Assembly: GCF_013520865.1 (NCBI RefSeq)
Contig: NZ_JACDXJ010000001.1
Location: 1,178,001 to 1,242,000 of the forward strand
Reading direction: 5' to 3'
DNA from: Microvirga mediterraneensis
GTDB taxonomy: Bacteria > Pseudomonadota > Alphaproteobacteria > Rhizobiales > Beijerinckiaceae
DNA: 64,000 nucleotides
Shown: in pieces, positions 46,631 to 55,271 of the stretch
How the letters are laid out: every line of letters starts with the position of its first letter
How positions within the stretch are numbered: the stretch's first letter is position 1
Translations under genes and position numbers: made by a program
The notes under the pieces: model-generated
The model's database searches: none
The model's input: the letters and a program-made list of their open reading frames with translations, nothing else
What the model was told of the DNA's origin: nothing

Positions 46631-49007
46631 CCATAGCCGTCTCGCCCGCGCTGTTCATCAGCCGGCCCTTGTGCGTCTGCACCGTGCCCTGAGCCGCCTG
46701 CCGTCCGTGGTGACCGTGATGAACACGGGCGCGCATCCGGACGACGAGCATAACGGCCTGCTGGCCGCCCTGCGCTTCGCCTATGGCATGCGGATCGTCG
46801 TCGCGTGCTCGACTCGGGGGGAGGGCGGGCAGAATGCCCTCGGGCCGGAGCGGGGCGGCGCTCTCGGCGTCCTCAGGACCGCCGAGATGGAGGAAAGCGC
46901 TCGCCGCATCGATGCCGACGTGGCATGGCTCGGTCATGGGCCTGACGATCCCGTGCACGATTTCGGGTTCTCCAAGAACGGCGACGATACTCTTCGGCGC
47001 TGGGGCGAGGAGCGGATCGTCGAACGGCTCGTCCGGGCCTACCGCCGGTATCGGCCCGACATCGTGCTCCCCACGTTCCTCGACGTGCCGGGGCAGCACG
47101 GCCATCACCGGGCGATGACGCGCGCGGCCGAAACGGCATTGGCCCTGGCAGCCGATCCTTCCGCCTTTCCGGAACAGAACCTCGCCCCCTGGCAGGTGTC
47201 CAAATTCTATCTCCCGGCCTGGTCCGGCGCGAGCTACGCCTATGACGACGAGGTGCCGCCACCGCCGACGACGCTCAGCGTCCGGATCTCGGGGGGCGAT
47301 GCGGTCACGGGCCTAGCCTACCGGCAGCTCGGCGAATGGTCCCGTGCCGCGCATGCGTCCCAGGGAATGGGCATGTGGCGGGACGATCCCGTCGACCAGT
47401 GGAGTCTCCACCTGAAGCTCCGGGCCGGCGGGGACCCGGGGCCGGAGCAGGATATCCGCGATCATCTGCCGGCCGGGCTCGGCGATCTCGCGACTCAGCC
47501 GGGCGTGACGGACGCGGCCGGCGCCGTCCTGCGGGAAGCGCAGGCGTACCTCGATGCCGCCGTGGCGGCGTTCCCTGATCGTGAGAGGATCGGCGCGGCG
47601 CTCGGCGCGGCGGCGCGGCTGATCGAGGGCGCGCGGACGGGCATGGACCGGCCCGTCCTCGACCGACTGGGTCATCGCCTCGACAGAAAGCTCCGGGAGA
47701 TCGATGCTGCGCTCTTCGAGGCCCATGTGAAGGCCGCAAGGGCGGTCTTCCAGGGCGCGAGCCATCCGGGCGCCGAGATGGCCCTGGATGTCGCCGTCGA
47801 CGCGCCCGGTCTCGCCGATCTCGCGATCACCCCCCGGCTTCCCGACGGGATGGAGGCGGCGGAAGCCTCCCGTGACCCGGGACGGGCCCGCTATGCGATC
47901 GCCGTTCCTGAAACGACTCCACATACGGGCAATTACCCGGAAGCCTTCGACCCCATGGGCGGCAACGGCCCGGCCGGGATCCGCATCGCCGGCACGCTGC
48001 ACGGCCGCCGGATCGGGATCGATCTCGATCCCGAGGCGCCTTTCACCATCGGTCCGCAGCAATCCCTGTCCGTCGACCCGACCGTCGCCGTCGTGAGGAT
48101 GGGCGAGCCGGCATCCGGCATCCGGGTCAGGGCCGTCGGGGCAAACCCGACGGACTGGCAGGTGCCGCAGGGCTGGAGCGTCCGGCGTCAGGACGGCGAC
48201 TGGATGATCAATCCGCCGCATGCGGTCGAGCCCGGAATGTCCCGGCTCGTTCCCATGGTCGAGGGCAGGCCCGCGAGTTCGGTGCAGACCATCGCCTATC
48301 CTCACATCCGTCCAGCCTCGTTCGTGGCTCCAGCGGAATTCAAGGTCCTGACGCTCGACGTGACTCTGCCGCAAGGGGCCCGCATCGGCTATGTCGGCGG
48401 CGGAAGCGACAATGTCGGCCAGCATATGCGCCGCCTCGGGCTCGACGTGACGGATCTCGCGGAAGGGGATCTCAAGGACAGCTCGCTGTCGGCCTTCACC
48501 ACCATCGTGATCGGCATCTTCGCCTTCGGCCTGAGGCGCGACCTTCAGGCCGCGGCCGAACGCCTGCATGGATTCGTGGAGGAGGGGGGGCATCTGGTGA
48601 CGCTCTACCATCGCCCGACCGATGGCTGGGATCCGGATCGGACCCCGCCCCGCCGCCTCGCCATCGGCTCGCCGTCCCTACGGTGGCGCGTGACCGATCC
48701 CGCCGCTCCGGTGACGATCCTGAAGCCGGACCATCCCCTGCTCAAGGGGCCGAACAGGATCGAGGCGGGCGACTGGCAGGGCTGGGACAAGGAGCGAGGG
48801 CTTTATTTCGCGGCCGATTACGATCCGGCTTACGAAGAGCTTCTGTCCCTCAACGATCCTGGCGAGGATCCGCTCAAGGGTTCGCTGATCTCGGCCCGCA
48901 TTGGCCGGGGACGGCACACCCATGTGGCGCTCGTGCTGCACCATCAGCTGGACAAGCTCGTGCCTGGGGCGTTCCGCCTCCTGGCGAACCTCGTTCAGCC
49001 CGCCTGA
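46620..49007 (+). CDS. Large PIG-L (LmbE) family deacetylase fused to a C-terminal GATase-like domain
   Basis: This protein has 795 residues from the TTG at 46620, which has GAGGAG seven bases upstream and overlaps the ROK stop by 11 bases. The N-terminal ~210 residues are a PIG-L deacetylase: zinc motif NTGAHPDDEHNG at about 36-47, TRGEGGQN, and DVPGQHGHHRAMT with the third ligand. The middle ~400 residues are unassigned beta-rich sequence. The C-terminal ~200 residues (IGYVGGGSDNVGQHMRRLGLDV... GHLVTLYHRP) resemble a Class I glutamine-amidotransferase-like fold. It would remove an N-acetyl or other N-acyl group from a sugar conjugate. Plain LmbE proteins are only about 230 residues. Confidence 0.85.
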   Translation: MPDDHSRLARAVHQPALVRLHRALSRLPSVVTVMNTGAHPDDEHNGLLAALRFAYGMRIVVACSTRGEGGQNALGPERGGALGVLRTAEMEESARRIDADVAWLGHGPDDPVHDFGFSKNGDDTLRRWGEERIVERLVRAYRRYRPDIVLPTFLDVPGQHGHHRAMTRAAETALALAADPSAFPEQNLAPWQVSKFYLPAWSGASYAYDDEVPPPPTTLSVRISGGDAVTGLAYRQLGEWSRAAHASQGMGMWRDDPVDQWSLHLKLRAGGDPGPEQDIRDHLPAGLGDLATQPGVTDAAGAVLREAQAYLDAAVAAFPDRERIGAALGAAARLIEGARTGMDRPVLDRLGHRLDRKLREIDAALFEAHVKAARAVFQGASHPGAEMALDVAVDAPGLADLAITPRLPDGMEAAEASRDPGRARYAIAVPETTPHTGNYPEAFDPMGGNGPAGIRIAGTLHGRRIGIDLDPEAPFTIGPQQSLSVDPTVAVVRMGEPASGIRVRAVGANPTDWQVPQGWSVRRQDGDWMINPPHAVEPGMSRLVPMVEGRPASSVQTIAYPHIRPASFVAPAEFKVLTLDVTLPQGARIGYVGGGSDNVGQHMRRLGLDVTDLAEGDLKDSSLSAFTTIVIGIFAFGLRRDLQAAAERLHGFVEEGGHLVTLYHRPTDGWDPDRTPPRRLAIGSPSLRWRVTDPAAPVTILKPDHPLLKGPNRIEAGDWQGWDKERGLYFAADYDPAYEELLSLNDPGEDPLKGSLISARIGRGRHTHVALVLHHQLDKLVPGAFRLLANLVQPA

Positions 49008-49013
49008 CGGAAC

Positions 49014-49913
49014 ATGGCAGCCGAGCCGGAAAGTCAATCGGGCGCGCCTGCTGTTCCTCTCTGGATCAGCGCGGGATGGCTCCTGCTCGACATGGCCCTG
49101 GTCACGACCATGCAGGCCCTGGTCAAGGCCGAGGGCGAGACCTATCCGGCGATCCAGCTGGTCTTCCTGCGGTCGCTGGTCGGATTCATCTCGGTGGCGC
49201 CGCTGGTGTGGCGCCACCGCCGGAAGCTGGCGGACCTGTCGAACATTCGCGGCCATCTGGCCCGCGTTGCCTTCAACTCGGCGGCGCTCACCCTCAATTT
49301 CGCGGCCTTCGCGGCTCTGCCCCTGGCGCTGGTCACGGCCATCGGGTTCACCCGGCCGCTCCTGCTGCTGGTGATGGCCGCCATGATGCTGGGAGAGCGC
49401 GTGAGCAGGACCCGCTACGCGTTCACGGCGCTCGGCTTCATCGGCGTCATCGTCATGGTGCAGCCGGACGCGATCCCCTGGAACATGGGATTGGCGGCGG
49501 CTTTCGGATCCGTGTTCTTCGGGACCCTCGCGGTCGTTCAGACCCGGCGTCTCGCCGGCGAGGACACCGTGGTCCTGATGCTCTTCTACACGGTCGGGCT
49601 GACGCTCCTGACATCCATCCCGGCCGCTCTCGCCTGGGTGCCGATTCCCTGGAGCGAGGCGCCCACCATCATCCTCGTCGGCGTGCTGGCACAGCTCGGC
49701 CAATATTGCTGGCTGCAGGCCTACCAGAAGCAGGAGGCGCGCCTCCTCGCGCCCATCGGGTACCTGTCGATCCTGTTTTCGGGATTCGCGGGCTGGCTCT
49801 ATTTCGGCGAGATCCCGTCCCTGTCCCTTTGCATCGGCGCCGCCATCGTGGTTCTCACCACGGTGCTGGCGACGCCTGCGGAACGCTGGCTGAAAGCCCG
49901 CAACAGGGCCTGA
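49014..49913 (+). CDS. EamA/DMT family transporter
   Basis: This 299-residue inner-membrane transporter has ten TM helices in two EamA repeats. The first has EGETYPAIQLVFLRSLVGFISVAPLVWRHR, AFNSAALTLNFAAFAALPLALVTAIGFTRPLLLLVMAAMMLGERVSRTR and GVIVMVQP. The second ends with LLAPIGYLSILFSGFAGWLYFGEIPS. It starts six bases after the deacetylase stop, so it is in the same transcript as the ROK and PIG-L genes. It probably exports a pathway metabolite or amine. Confidence 0.9.
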   Translation: MAAEPESQSGAPAVPLWISAGWLLLDMALVTTMQALVKAEGETYPAIQLVFLRSLVGFISVAPLVWRHRRKLADLSNIRGHLARVAFNSAALTLNFAAFAALPLALVTAIGFTRPLLLLVMAAMMLGERVSRTRYAFTALGFIGVIVMVQPDAIPWNMGLAAAFGSVFFGTLAVVQTRRLAGEDTVVLMLFYTVGLTLLTSIPAALAWVPIPWSEAPTIILVGVLAQLGQYCWLQAYQKQEARLLAPIGYLSILFSGFAGWLYFGEIPSLSLCIGAAIVVLTTVLATPAERWLKARNRA

Positions 49914-50048
49914 GCGGAAAGCAGTCTTCACTGCAAATTCGCACGCATCGGTAACGGTCTGTTAACGTCTCGGGCGCAGCCTCGTCATGTGCCGAAACGG
50001 CACGGTCGTTGTTTCCTCTGGAACTGGCCGTGAAAGGCGGCCTCCCTC

Positions 50049-50078
50049 GAGCGCCACGGGCAACTGGCGCTCTTTCTT
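50049..50078 (+). terminator. Rho-independent terminator downstream of the EamA gene
   Basis: GAGCGCCA (50049-50056) pairs with TGGCGCTC (50065-50072), loop of eight, and is followed by TTTCTTT. It lies about 136 bases after the EamA stop. Confidence 0.7.
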
Positions 50079-50220
50079 TGATGAATGCTCCGTGCAACCA
50101 TTGGACATGTCGGCGGAGATCGACATGACGCATCGAGCGATGCGCCAGCCAAGAAAGGGAGCCGCGGATCAATCCCAAAAGGGGGCACATCTCACGTTCG
50201 ATGCTCGAGCCAAAAAGAAA

Positions 50221-50269
50221 AGCATCGGAACGGATCCCGAAAGTGGAATCCCCTTTCGGGTCCGATGCT
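50221..50269. repeat. Dispersed intergenic palindrome, copy 1
   Basis: The outer arms AGCATCGGA and TCCGATGCT enclose CCCGAAAGTGG and CCTTTCGGG. The same scaffold (an AAGTGG core followed by a complementary CCnnTTTT arm within GCATCG-type ends) recurs at 54981, 55063, 57108, 57814 and 61194. Confidence 0.7.
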
Positions 50270-50367
50270 CGGGCGTCAGTCAATCAGCATCGCGACGGTT
50301 TCGGAGCGAGGGCTCGGACCGTCTCTGTGCATCGACCGAATCTCAAACGGTACAGAGGGGAATAGTC

Positions 50368-50682
50368 ATGACTTTCCGCATCATCACCGCCACGGCACTT
50401 CTGCTGACAGCGACAAGCGCCATGGCCGCACCGGCAAAGCCGGCTTCGGCCGTCCTCGTCACCAATGCCCGCGAGGTCGCCGTGACCGACTTCACCGTCG
50501 AGGCTGGTGGAAAGACCGTCAGGCTTGCGAAGCCGCTCGCGCCGAAGGCCAAGACCACGCTGAAGCTGCCGAAAATGTCCGGATGCATCGTGACCGTCGC
50601 GGCGACATTCGAAGACGAGTCGACCGCCGATCTGTCCGAGTTCGACGTGTGCAAGGACAAGAACGTCCGCTTCACGGATTGA
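50368..50682 (+). CDS. Small secreted hypothetical protein, 104 residues
   Basis: It starts MTFRIITATALLLTATSAMAAPAKPASA, a clear signal peptide with AxA cleavage, with AGAGGGG about 9 bases upstream. The mature part is a short beta-rich domain with two Cys (MSGCIVTVAATFEDESTADLSEFDVCKD) likely to form a disulfide in the periplasm. It is a conserved-type small protein of Rhizobiales; function unknown. Confidence 0.75.
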   Translation: MTFRIITATALLLTATSAMAAPAKPASAVLVTNAREVAVTDFTVEAGGKTVRLAKPLAPKAKTTLKLPKMSGCIVTVAATFEDESTADLSEFDVCKDKNVRFTD

Positions 50683-50779
50683 TCGCCGACCTGCGACGCG
50701 CATCCTGCGGAGAAGACGTCCGGCTCCGCACGATGGGCCCTTCGTGGAGCCGATGCTCCCGGTCTCGGCGCCTTGATTT

Positions 50780-50804
50780 GGAACCATCGCGTTGCGATGG
50801 TTCC
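50780..50804. repeat. Perfect 11-bp hairpin immediately before the M15 peptidase start
   Basis: GGAACCATCGC (50780-50790) and GCGATGGTTCC (50794-50804) form a perfect stem with a GTT loop. The stem ends six bases before the ATG at 50811, where the ribosome-binding site should be. There is no T tract. Confidence 0.65.
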
Positions 50805-50810
50805 GGCGCC

Positions 50811-51410
50811 ATGATTCAGAAAGCGTCTTCCGTTTGCGTCGTCCTCTTCGGCCTCGTACTTTCCGGTTCAAGCCCCGATGCCTGGGCGCAGGCCGAGCCC
50901 GGCGGTGACCCGCACGGATTCCCGAACGCCATCGATCCATCTCTCCATGGTCCGGGCGGCGTGTATGCGAAGATTCCGGCCAGGGACGATCTCGGGCGGG
51001 ATCAGCTCGTCATGTTTCGCGCGTGGAACCCGGATCCGGTGGGATCCCACGAGGCGAATCTCAGGGCTCTCAATCCCGTCCTCGCGAGCGTGGTCCGGAA
51101 GGCCCAGGACGACATCCAGGGCCAGCGTTTCGTCATCGGTTCCGGCAAGCGGGACGGGAGGCTTCAACGGATGGCCGTGACCTGGGGCTGGTCTCGGACC
51201 CAGGACAGCATGCACCGGTCCGGAAACGCCGTCGATCTCTGGCCGCTCGATCGGGACGGGAGGGTGATCTTCGACCGGACGGCTCAGAGCCGGATCGCCG
51301 AGGCGATGAAGAGGGCCGCCATGGAGCTGGGCGTGGCTCTCCGCTGGGGTGGCCATTTTCAGAGCTTCAAGAACGCGGACCGGTCGCATTTCGAGCTCGC
51401 CGTGCCGTGA
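50811..51410 (+). CDS. M15 family D-Ala-D-Ala carboxypeptidase-like / peptidoglycan peptidase
   Basis: This 199-residue protein has a signal peptide (SSVCVVLFGLVLSGSSPDAWAQ). The C-terminal M15 zinc peptidase fold has HRSGNAVDLWPLD (HxxGxAxD ligands) and the final His in RSHFELAVP. The middle helix LNPVLASVVRKAQDDI and FVIGSGKRDG fit the endolysin/VanY-like group (L-alanyl-D-glutamate or D,D-peptidase). It probably remodels peptidoglycan in the periplasm. No Shine-Dalgarno is seen; a strong hairpin occupies that place. Confidence 0.8.
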   Translation: MIQKASSVCVVLFGLVLSGSSPDAWAQAEPGGDPHGFPNAIDPSLHGPGGVYAKIPARDDLGRDQLVMFRAWNPDPVGSHEANLRALNPVLASVVRKAQDDIQGQRFVIGSGKRDGRLQRMAVTWGWSRTQDSMHRSGNAVDLWPLDRDGRVIFDRTAQSRIAEAMKRAAMELGVALRWGGHFQSFKNADRSHFELAVP

Positions 51411-51419
51411 CGAGGCTTC

Positions 51420-51938
51420 TCAGATCAGCCGCTTGAACGCATCCGTGAAGAAATAGGGCCCGAAGCTCCACAGGCCCGCCCAGAGTAGCGCCCCGAGGGC
51501 ATTCGCCGCGACGAAGTGAGGCCAGGGCATCCCGGCCGACCCGGCGATGAGGCCATTGAGCTGCCGCAGCACAACGACGAAGCGCGCCGTGAGAACCATG
51601 AAGAAACCCTTGGTCTCGACCGTTTTCTCGAGCCGGGACAGACGTTCCGGCGTAAGCTTCACCACATAGCCGAACCTGTTCAGGAGCGGCCGCCCCCCGA
51701 GCCGGCCGATCAGGTAGCCGGTGCTGTCGCCGAGCACGGCCCCGAGCCACGCCGCCAGGAAGACATGGCCGATCGCGAGGTCGCCGCGGACGGCCAGGAG
51801 GGAGGCGGCGATCAGGGCGCTCTCGCCGGGCAGGGGAACCCCGAACGATTCGAAGTAAAGAATGACGAGCAGGGCCAGGACGCCGTAGGTGACGATGGCA
51901 GGCTCGATCCAGGCCAGTCCTTGGTGGAGAAGGTTCAT
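51420..51938 (-). CDS. DedA family membrane protein
   Basis: This 172-residue SNARE-associated (DedA/VTT) protein has ESFGVPLPGESALIAASLLAVRGDLAIGHVFLAAWLGAVLGDSTGYLIGRLGG, TVETKGFFMVLTARFVVVLRQLNGLIAGSAGM and terminal TM helices. The glycine-rich reentrant motif and the FxxR-type segment fit proton-dependent lipid carriers of the undecaprenyl-phosphate flippase superfamily. The ATG at 51938 fits the family length; the frame is open 31 codons upstream. It converges with the M15 peptidase gene, with a nine-base gap. Confidence 0.88.
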   Translation of the reverse strand: MNLLHQGLAWIEPAIVTYGVLALLVILYFESFGVPLPGESALIAASLLAVRGDLAIGHVFLAAWLGAVLGDSTGYLIGRLGGRPLLNRFGYVVKLTPERLSRLEKTVETKGFFMVLTARFVVVLRQLNGLIAGSAGMPWPHFVAANALGALLWAGLWSFGPYFFTDAFKRLI

Positions 51939-52102
51939 CGAGAAGCCCTGAATTCCTGGGAGAAAGCCCTGACACGCCCCTGCCGCACTTCCTGTGGGTG
52001 CGTCACAAACGTCTTGGCTCCGGACCTTCACAACGGTGTCATATTGCCTATAGTCTAATCCAACGGGATACGACGCTTCTCTTAAGTTGAAGAGGAGGTG
52101 AG

Positions 52103-52672
52103 GTGACGATACACGTCCAGCCTGTTGTGCGACCGGAGGCCTGCCCGGCCCTCGTTCTCAATGCCGATTACCGGCCGTTGAGTTACTACCCCTTGTCCAT
52201 CTGGTGTTGGCAGGATGCGATCAAGGCGGTGTTCCTGGACAGGGTCAACATCGTCTCGGAGTACGACAAGGTCGTGCGAAGTCCGACCTTCGAGATCCGC
52301 CTTCCCTCGGTCATTTCGCTCAAAACCTACGTCAAACCGTCACGTCACCCGGCCTTCACCCGCTTCAACGTCTTTTTGCGCGACCGCTTCAGCTGCCAAT
52401 ATTGCGGAGACCGCGAGGACCTTACCTTCGATCATGTGATCCCCCGGTCCAAGGGCGGGCAAACCACTTGGGAAAACGTCGTCGCCGCCTGCGCGCCCTG
52501 CAACCTCAGGAAGGGGGACAAGCTGCCCCGCGAGGTGGAAATGTGGCCCCGGCAGAGCCCCTTCGCCCCCACGGTCCATGACCTCCACTCCAACGGCCGG
52601 CTCTTCCCGCCCAACTACCTCCACGACAGCTGGATGGACTATCTCTACTGGGACAGCGAACTGGAGCCTTAA
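52103..52672 (+). CDS. HNH endonuclease domain protein
   Basis: This 189-residue protein has a strong AAGAGGAGGTGAG before a GTG start. A conserved alphaproteobacterial N-terminal part (PALVLNADYRPLSYYPLSIWCWQDAIKAVFLDRVNIV) is followed by an HNH nuclease with zinc knuckles CQYCG and CAPCN flanking DHVIPRSKGGQTTWENVV. This HNH family is widespread and chromosomal. It may act in DNA repair or RNA/DNA processing rather than restriction, and no methylase is nearby. Confidence 0.9.
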   Translation: MTIHVQPVVRPEACPALVLNADYRPLSYYPLSIWCWQDAIKAVFLDRVNIVSEYDKVVRSPTFEIRLPSVISLKTYVKPSRHPAFTRFNVFLRDRFSCQYCGDREDLTFDHVIPRSKGGQTTWENVVAACAPCNLRKGDKLPREVEMWPRQSPFAPTVHDLHSNGRLFPPNYLHDSWMDYLYWDSELEP

Positions 52673-52687
52673 ACCTTCTCTCGCCGG

Positions 52688-53770
52688 TCAGGTCAGGCGC
52701 CCACGGGCCGCGACGGGCAGTTCGCCGACGATGATGTCGCCCCGCACGGTGACAAGCCGGTCCACCATGTTCACCACCACGCAGACATGGTTCGGCACGA
52801 TGCGCACCACATCGCCGATGCTGGGGCGGTCGTTGCAGGCCGAGAGATCGAGGAACCCGTGCTCCTCGGCGAAGCGGGCGATCTTGGCCTGCGGATGCTC
52901 AAGGATGAGGCCGTGCCCTTCGAGGCCGCCCGTGTCGCTGGTGAGGGTCTTCGAGCCGGAATCGAGGATGCCGCGCTCGGGACCGGCGCGGCTGACCACC
53001 GTCGCATAGACGGTGAGCGCGCAATCCTCCAGCTGGGCCATGCCGGCGGCCATGACCATCCGGTCGTTGAAGACGGCAGTCCCGATCCGGTGTTCGGTGG
53101 CACCCTTGATCTTGCCCAGGTTGACCAGATTGGGTGTGCCTCCCGACGAGACGATGCGCGGCTCAAGGCCCAGCTCCCGCACGCCAGCCGTGGCCGCATC
53201 GAGGAAGGCCTGTGTCTCGGCCATGGCGCTCTCCGGCGGATACAGCATGAAGCCGGCAAACGAGAGCCCGGGGCGGGAGGCGATGTCCTTGGCAAGCGCA
53301 ACCGCCTCCGCGACCGTCTCGACGCCGGCCCGCTTGCGGCCCGTATCGCATTCCACGACCACGTCGAGCTCGCGCCCGGCGAGGGTCGCCGCCTGAGGCA
53401 GGCCCGCGACGACGACCGGGTTGTCGGCCGCGACCGTGATCTTCGCCCGGGACAAGAGCCGGCCGAGCCGGTTCAGCTTCTCCTCGCCCAGGATGTTGTA
53501 GGAAATCAGGATGTCGTCATGGCCGCTCTCGGCCATGATCTCGGCCTCGCCGAGCTTCTGGCAGGTAATGCCGCGCGCGCCCGCATCGCGCTGCATGGCG
53601 GCGATGACCGGGCTCTTATGCGTCTTGATGTGCGGGCGGTTGGCGACGCCCGCCGCATCGCACAAGGCCTGGACCCGGGCGATGTTGCGCTCCACCACAT
53701 CGAGGTCGATCACCACGGCGGGTGTGCCGAACTGCCGTGCGACTTCTTCTTTCAGGGCTTGGATGCTCAT
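52688..53770 (-). CDS. DSD1/D-threonine aldolase family PLP-dependent enzyme
   Basis: This 360-residue fold-type III PLP enzyme has the PLP lysine in RPHIKTHKS near residue 50, the strand VVVECDTGRKRAG, and GLEPRIVSSGGTPNL. The metal-binding C-terminal motif is IVPNHVCVVVNMVD (His and Cys ligands as in D-serine dehydratase/D-threonine aldolase). It acts on D-hydroxy-amino acids. It is the third gene of a leftward unit after the YqaA-type gene and dsbB. Confidence 0.9.
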   Translation of the reverse strand: MSIQALKEEVARQFGTPAVVIDLDVVERNIARVQALCDAAGVANRPHIKTHKSPVIAAMQRDAGARGITCQKLGEAEIMAESGHDDILISYNILGEEKLNRLGRLLSRAKITVAADNPVVVAGLPQAATLAGRELDVVVECDTGRKRAGVETVAEAVALAKDIASRPGLSFAGFMLYPPESAMAETQAFLDAATAGVRELGLEPRIVSSGGTPNLVNLGKIKGATEHRIGTAVFNDRMVMAAGMAQLEDCALTVYATVVSRAGPERGILDSGSKTLTSDTGGLEGHGLILEHPQAKIARFAEEHGFLDLSACNDRPSIGDVVRIVPNHVCVVVNMVDRLVTVRGDIIVGELPVAARGRLT

Positions 53771-53801
53771 GGAAATATCCCGCGAAGTTGTAAGCGAGGC
53801 T

Positions 53802-54302
53802 TCAGCCCCCGATGCGGAAGCCCTTTCGGGCGGCGGCGCTGGCCGCGAAGGCGGCCAATCCTAAGGAAATCAGCACGTTCCATCCCGCCAGCGACAGGCC
53901 GAGAAAGCGCCAGGCCGCCTGCGTGCAGCTGACGACCCGGGTGGTCTGCAGCTGGTTGAGGAAATCGCCCATGTTGCCCGCGCCTGCGCCCGATCCGCCG
54001 CCGCAATCGCTGGGCCCGATGAAGAAGCCCCATTCGACGCCGGCATGATAGGCTCCAAGTCCCGTGCTCACGACGAAGGTCAGAGCCAGGAGCCAGAGTC
54101 CGGCACGGGCATATCGGGGCGGCAGGAGCGCGGCCGCGAGACCCAGCGGGATGGCGATGTAGTAAGGGTTGCGCTGGATCAGGCAGAGCTTGCAGGGCAC
54201 ATAGCCGAAGACGTGCTCGAAGATGAGCGCTCCGCCGACGGTTGCCGCCGCTCCCAAGGCCACGGCCAGAGCGGCCTGCCGCATGGTGAGGCTGATCCGC
54301 AT
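53802..54302 (-). CDS. dsbB: Disulfide bond formation protein B family
   Basis: This 166-residue four-helix inner-membrane protein has the first periplasmic Cys pair PCKLC followed by LIQRNPYY (the conserved Gln-Arg). A second loop has Cys in PSDCGGG and VVSCTQAAW. It transfers electrons from DsbA to quinone. A strong GGGGGAG precedes the ATG. The gene begins 12 bases after the YqaA-type stop, so co-transcription is likely. Confidence 0.9.
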   Translation of the reverse strand: MRISLTMRQAALAVALGAAATVGGALIFEHVFGYVPCKLCLIQRNPYYIAIPLGLAAALLPPRYARAGLWLLALTFVVSTGLGAYHAGVEWGFFIGPSDCGGGSGAGAGNMGDFLNQLQTTRVVSCTQAAWRFLGLSLAGWNVLISLGLAAFAASAAARKGFRIGG

Positions 54303-54314
54303 CGAGCTCTCCCC

Positions 54315-54896
54315 CTAGAAAAGGTAACGGAAGGCGACGAAGCCGCCGACGAAGGCCACGATGGCCAGGGTCGCCACCAGGTTGAAATGGTTGTCGATGA
54401 TCGCTTTGATCCGTGGCCCGAACTTGCTCATCAGGAGGGCGACGATGAAGAAGCGGGCGCCGCGGGTCAGGATCGACAGAAGGATGAACCAGCCGAGGTG
54501 ATAGCCCGCAAAGCCCGAGGTGATCGTGACGAGCTTGTAGGGAATGGGCGTCAGGCCTTTCAGCAGGATCACCCAATGGCCGTATTCGGCATAGGCGTGC
54601 CGGAACGTCTCGGCGCCTTCGGTGAGGCCGTAGAGCTGGAACAGCCAGGCCCCGATCGAGTCGTAGAGCCCCAGGCCGATGAAGTATCCCAGGATTCCGC
54701 CCAGAACGGACGCCACGGTGCAGATCAGCGCGTATGACCAGGCCTTGTCGGGCCGCGCCAGCATCATCGGCACGAGCATCACGTCCGGCGGAACCGGAAA
54801 GAACGAGCTTTCCGAGAAGGACACCAGGGCCAGCGCATAGGGGGCCGAAGGTCGGGCCGCGAGGGACAGGGTCCAGTCGTAAAGGCGTCTCAGCAT
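54315..54896 (-). CDS. YqaA family (VTT/DedA-like) membrane protein
   Basis: This 193-residue protein has ALVSFSESSFFPVPPDVMLVPMMLARPDKAWSYALICTVASVLGGILGYFIGLGLYDSIG and the conserved LLKGLTPIPYKLVTITSGFAGYHLGWFILLSILTRGARFF. This is the VTT-domain pattern of YqaA-type proteins. It is distinct from the DedA protein at 51420. It starts the dsbB-containing unit; no Shine-Dalgarno is obvious. Confidence 0.9.
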   Translation of the reverse strand: MLRRLYDWTLSLAARPSAPYALALVSFSESSFFPVPPDVMLVPMMLARPDKAWSYALICTVASVLGGILGYFIGLGLYDSIGAWLFQLYGLTEGAETFRHAYAEYGHWVILLKGLTPIPYKLVTITSGFAGYHLGWFILLSILTRGARFFIVALLMSKFGPRIKAIIDNHFNLVATLAIVAFVGGFVAFRYLF

Positions 54897-54980
54897 GGGG
54901 GTCCGACAGGTTCAGATCCGGATCGGGGCCTTCGCCCCGCGCCTCTTTGAGCACAAGGCGCGCGGAATTGCGAGGGGTAA

Positions 54981-55020
54981 CGCATCGTGCGGAAAAGTGG
55001 CCCCGGTTTTCGCTGACGCG
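54981..55020. repeat. Dispersed intergenic palindrome, copy 2
   Basis: GCATCGTGCGGAAAAGTGG is followed by CCCCGGTTTTCGCTGACGCG. It has the same design as the copies at 57814 (TGCGGAAAAGTGG...CCGGTTTTCCGC) and 55063, and is adjacent to the latter. Confidence 0.65.
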
Positions 55021-55062
55021 GCCCCCTGGGCCCGCTGCGGGCGATGCGTTCTTCAAAAAGTG

Positions 55063-55113
55063 GAGCATCGGGTTTGATCCCAAAAGCGGAAACCACTTTC
55101 GGGTCCGATGCTC
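55063..55113. repeat. Dispersed intergenic palindrome, copy 3
   Basis: The outer arms GAGCATCGG and CCGATGCTC enclose CCCAAAAGCGG and CCACTTTCGGG. It follows copy 2 after about 40 bases and lies just before the tRNA-Leu gene. Confidence 0.7.
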
Positions 55114-55186
55114 TTAGCCGTGCGGCTTCCCTTCACATCTCGCGCATTGACCAACCTTCGCCGCCCATGGTACGTCGCGGGTCCTT

Positions 55187-55271
55187 GCCCCTGTGGCGGA
55201 ATTGGTAGACGCGCTCGACTCAAAATCGAGTTCCGCAAGGAGTGCTGGTTCGATCCCGGCCAGGGGCACCA
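55187..55271 (+). tRNA. tRNA-Leu (anticodon CAA)
   Basis: An 85-base cloverleaf. The acceptor GCCCCTG (55187-55193) pairs with CAGGGGC (55261-55267), followed by A and an encoded CCA. The D loop is TGGCGGAATTGGTAGACGCG. The anticodon stem CTCGA/TCGAG carries loop CTCAAAA (anticodon CAA, reads UUG). It has a long class II variable arm and T arm GGTTCGATCCC. The size and variable arm are typical of tRNA-Leu. It is not visibly disrupted by an integrated element. Confidence 0.97.

Larger units (their letters stand above)
49914..50367. other. Intergenic region (454 bases): terminator and palindromic repeats
   Basis: It contains the hairpin terminator at 50049-50078 and a full copy of the AAGTGG-type palindrome (50221-50269), preceded by a partial copy near 50172-50207. 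The 130 bases before the terminator are structured (CGAAACGGCACGG, GGCCGTGAAAGGCGGCC) and could be a small RNA, but I see no convincing promoter. No ORF is supported. Confidence 0.45.

Noticed and set aside
49980..50078. Second small RNA upstream of the terminator at 50049
   Set aside because: The sequence is structured, but I cannot find a convincing promoter, so only the terminator is reported.
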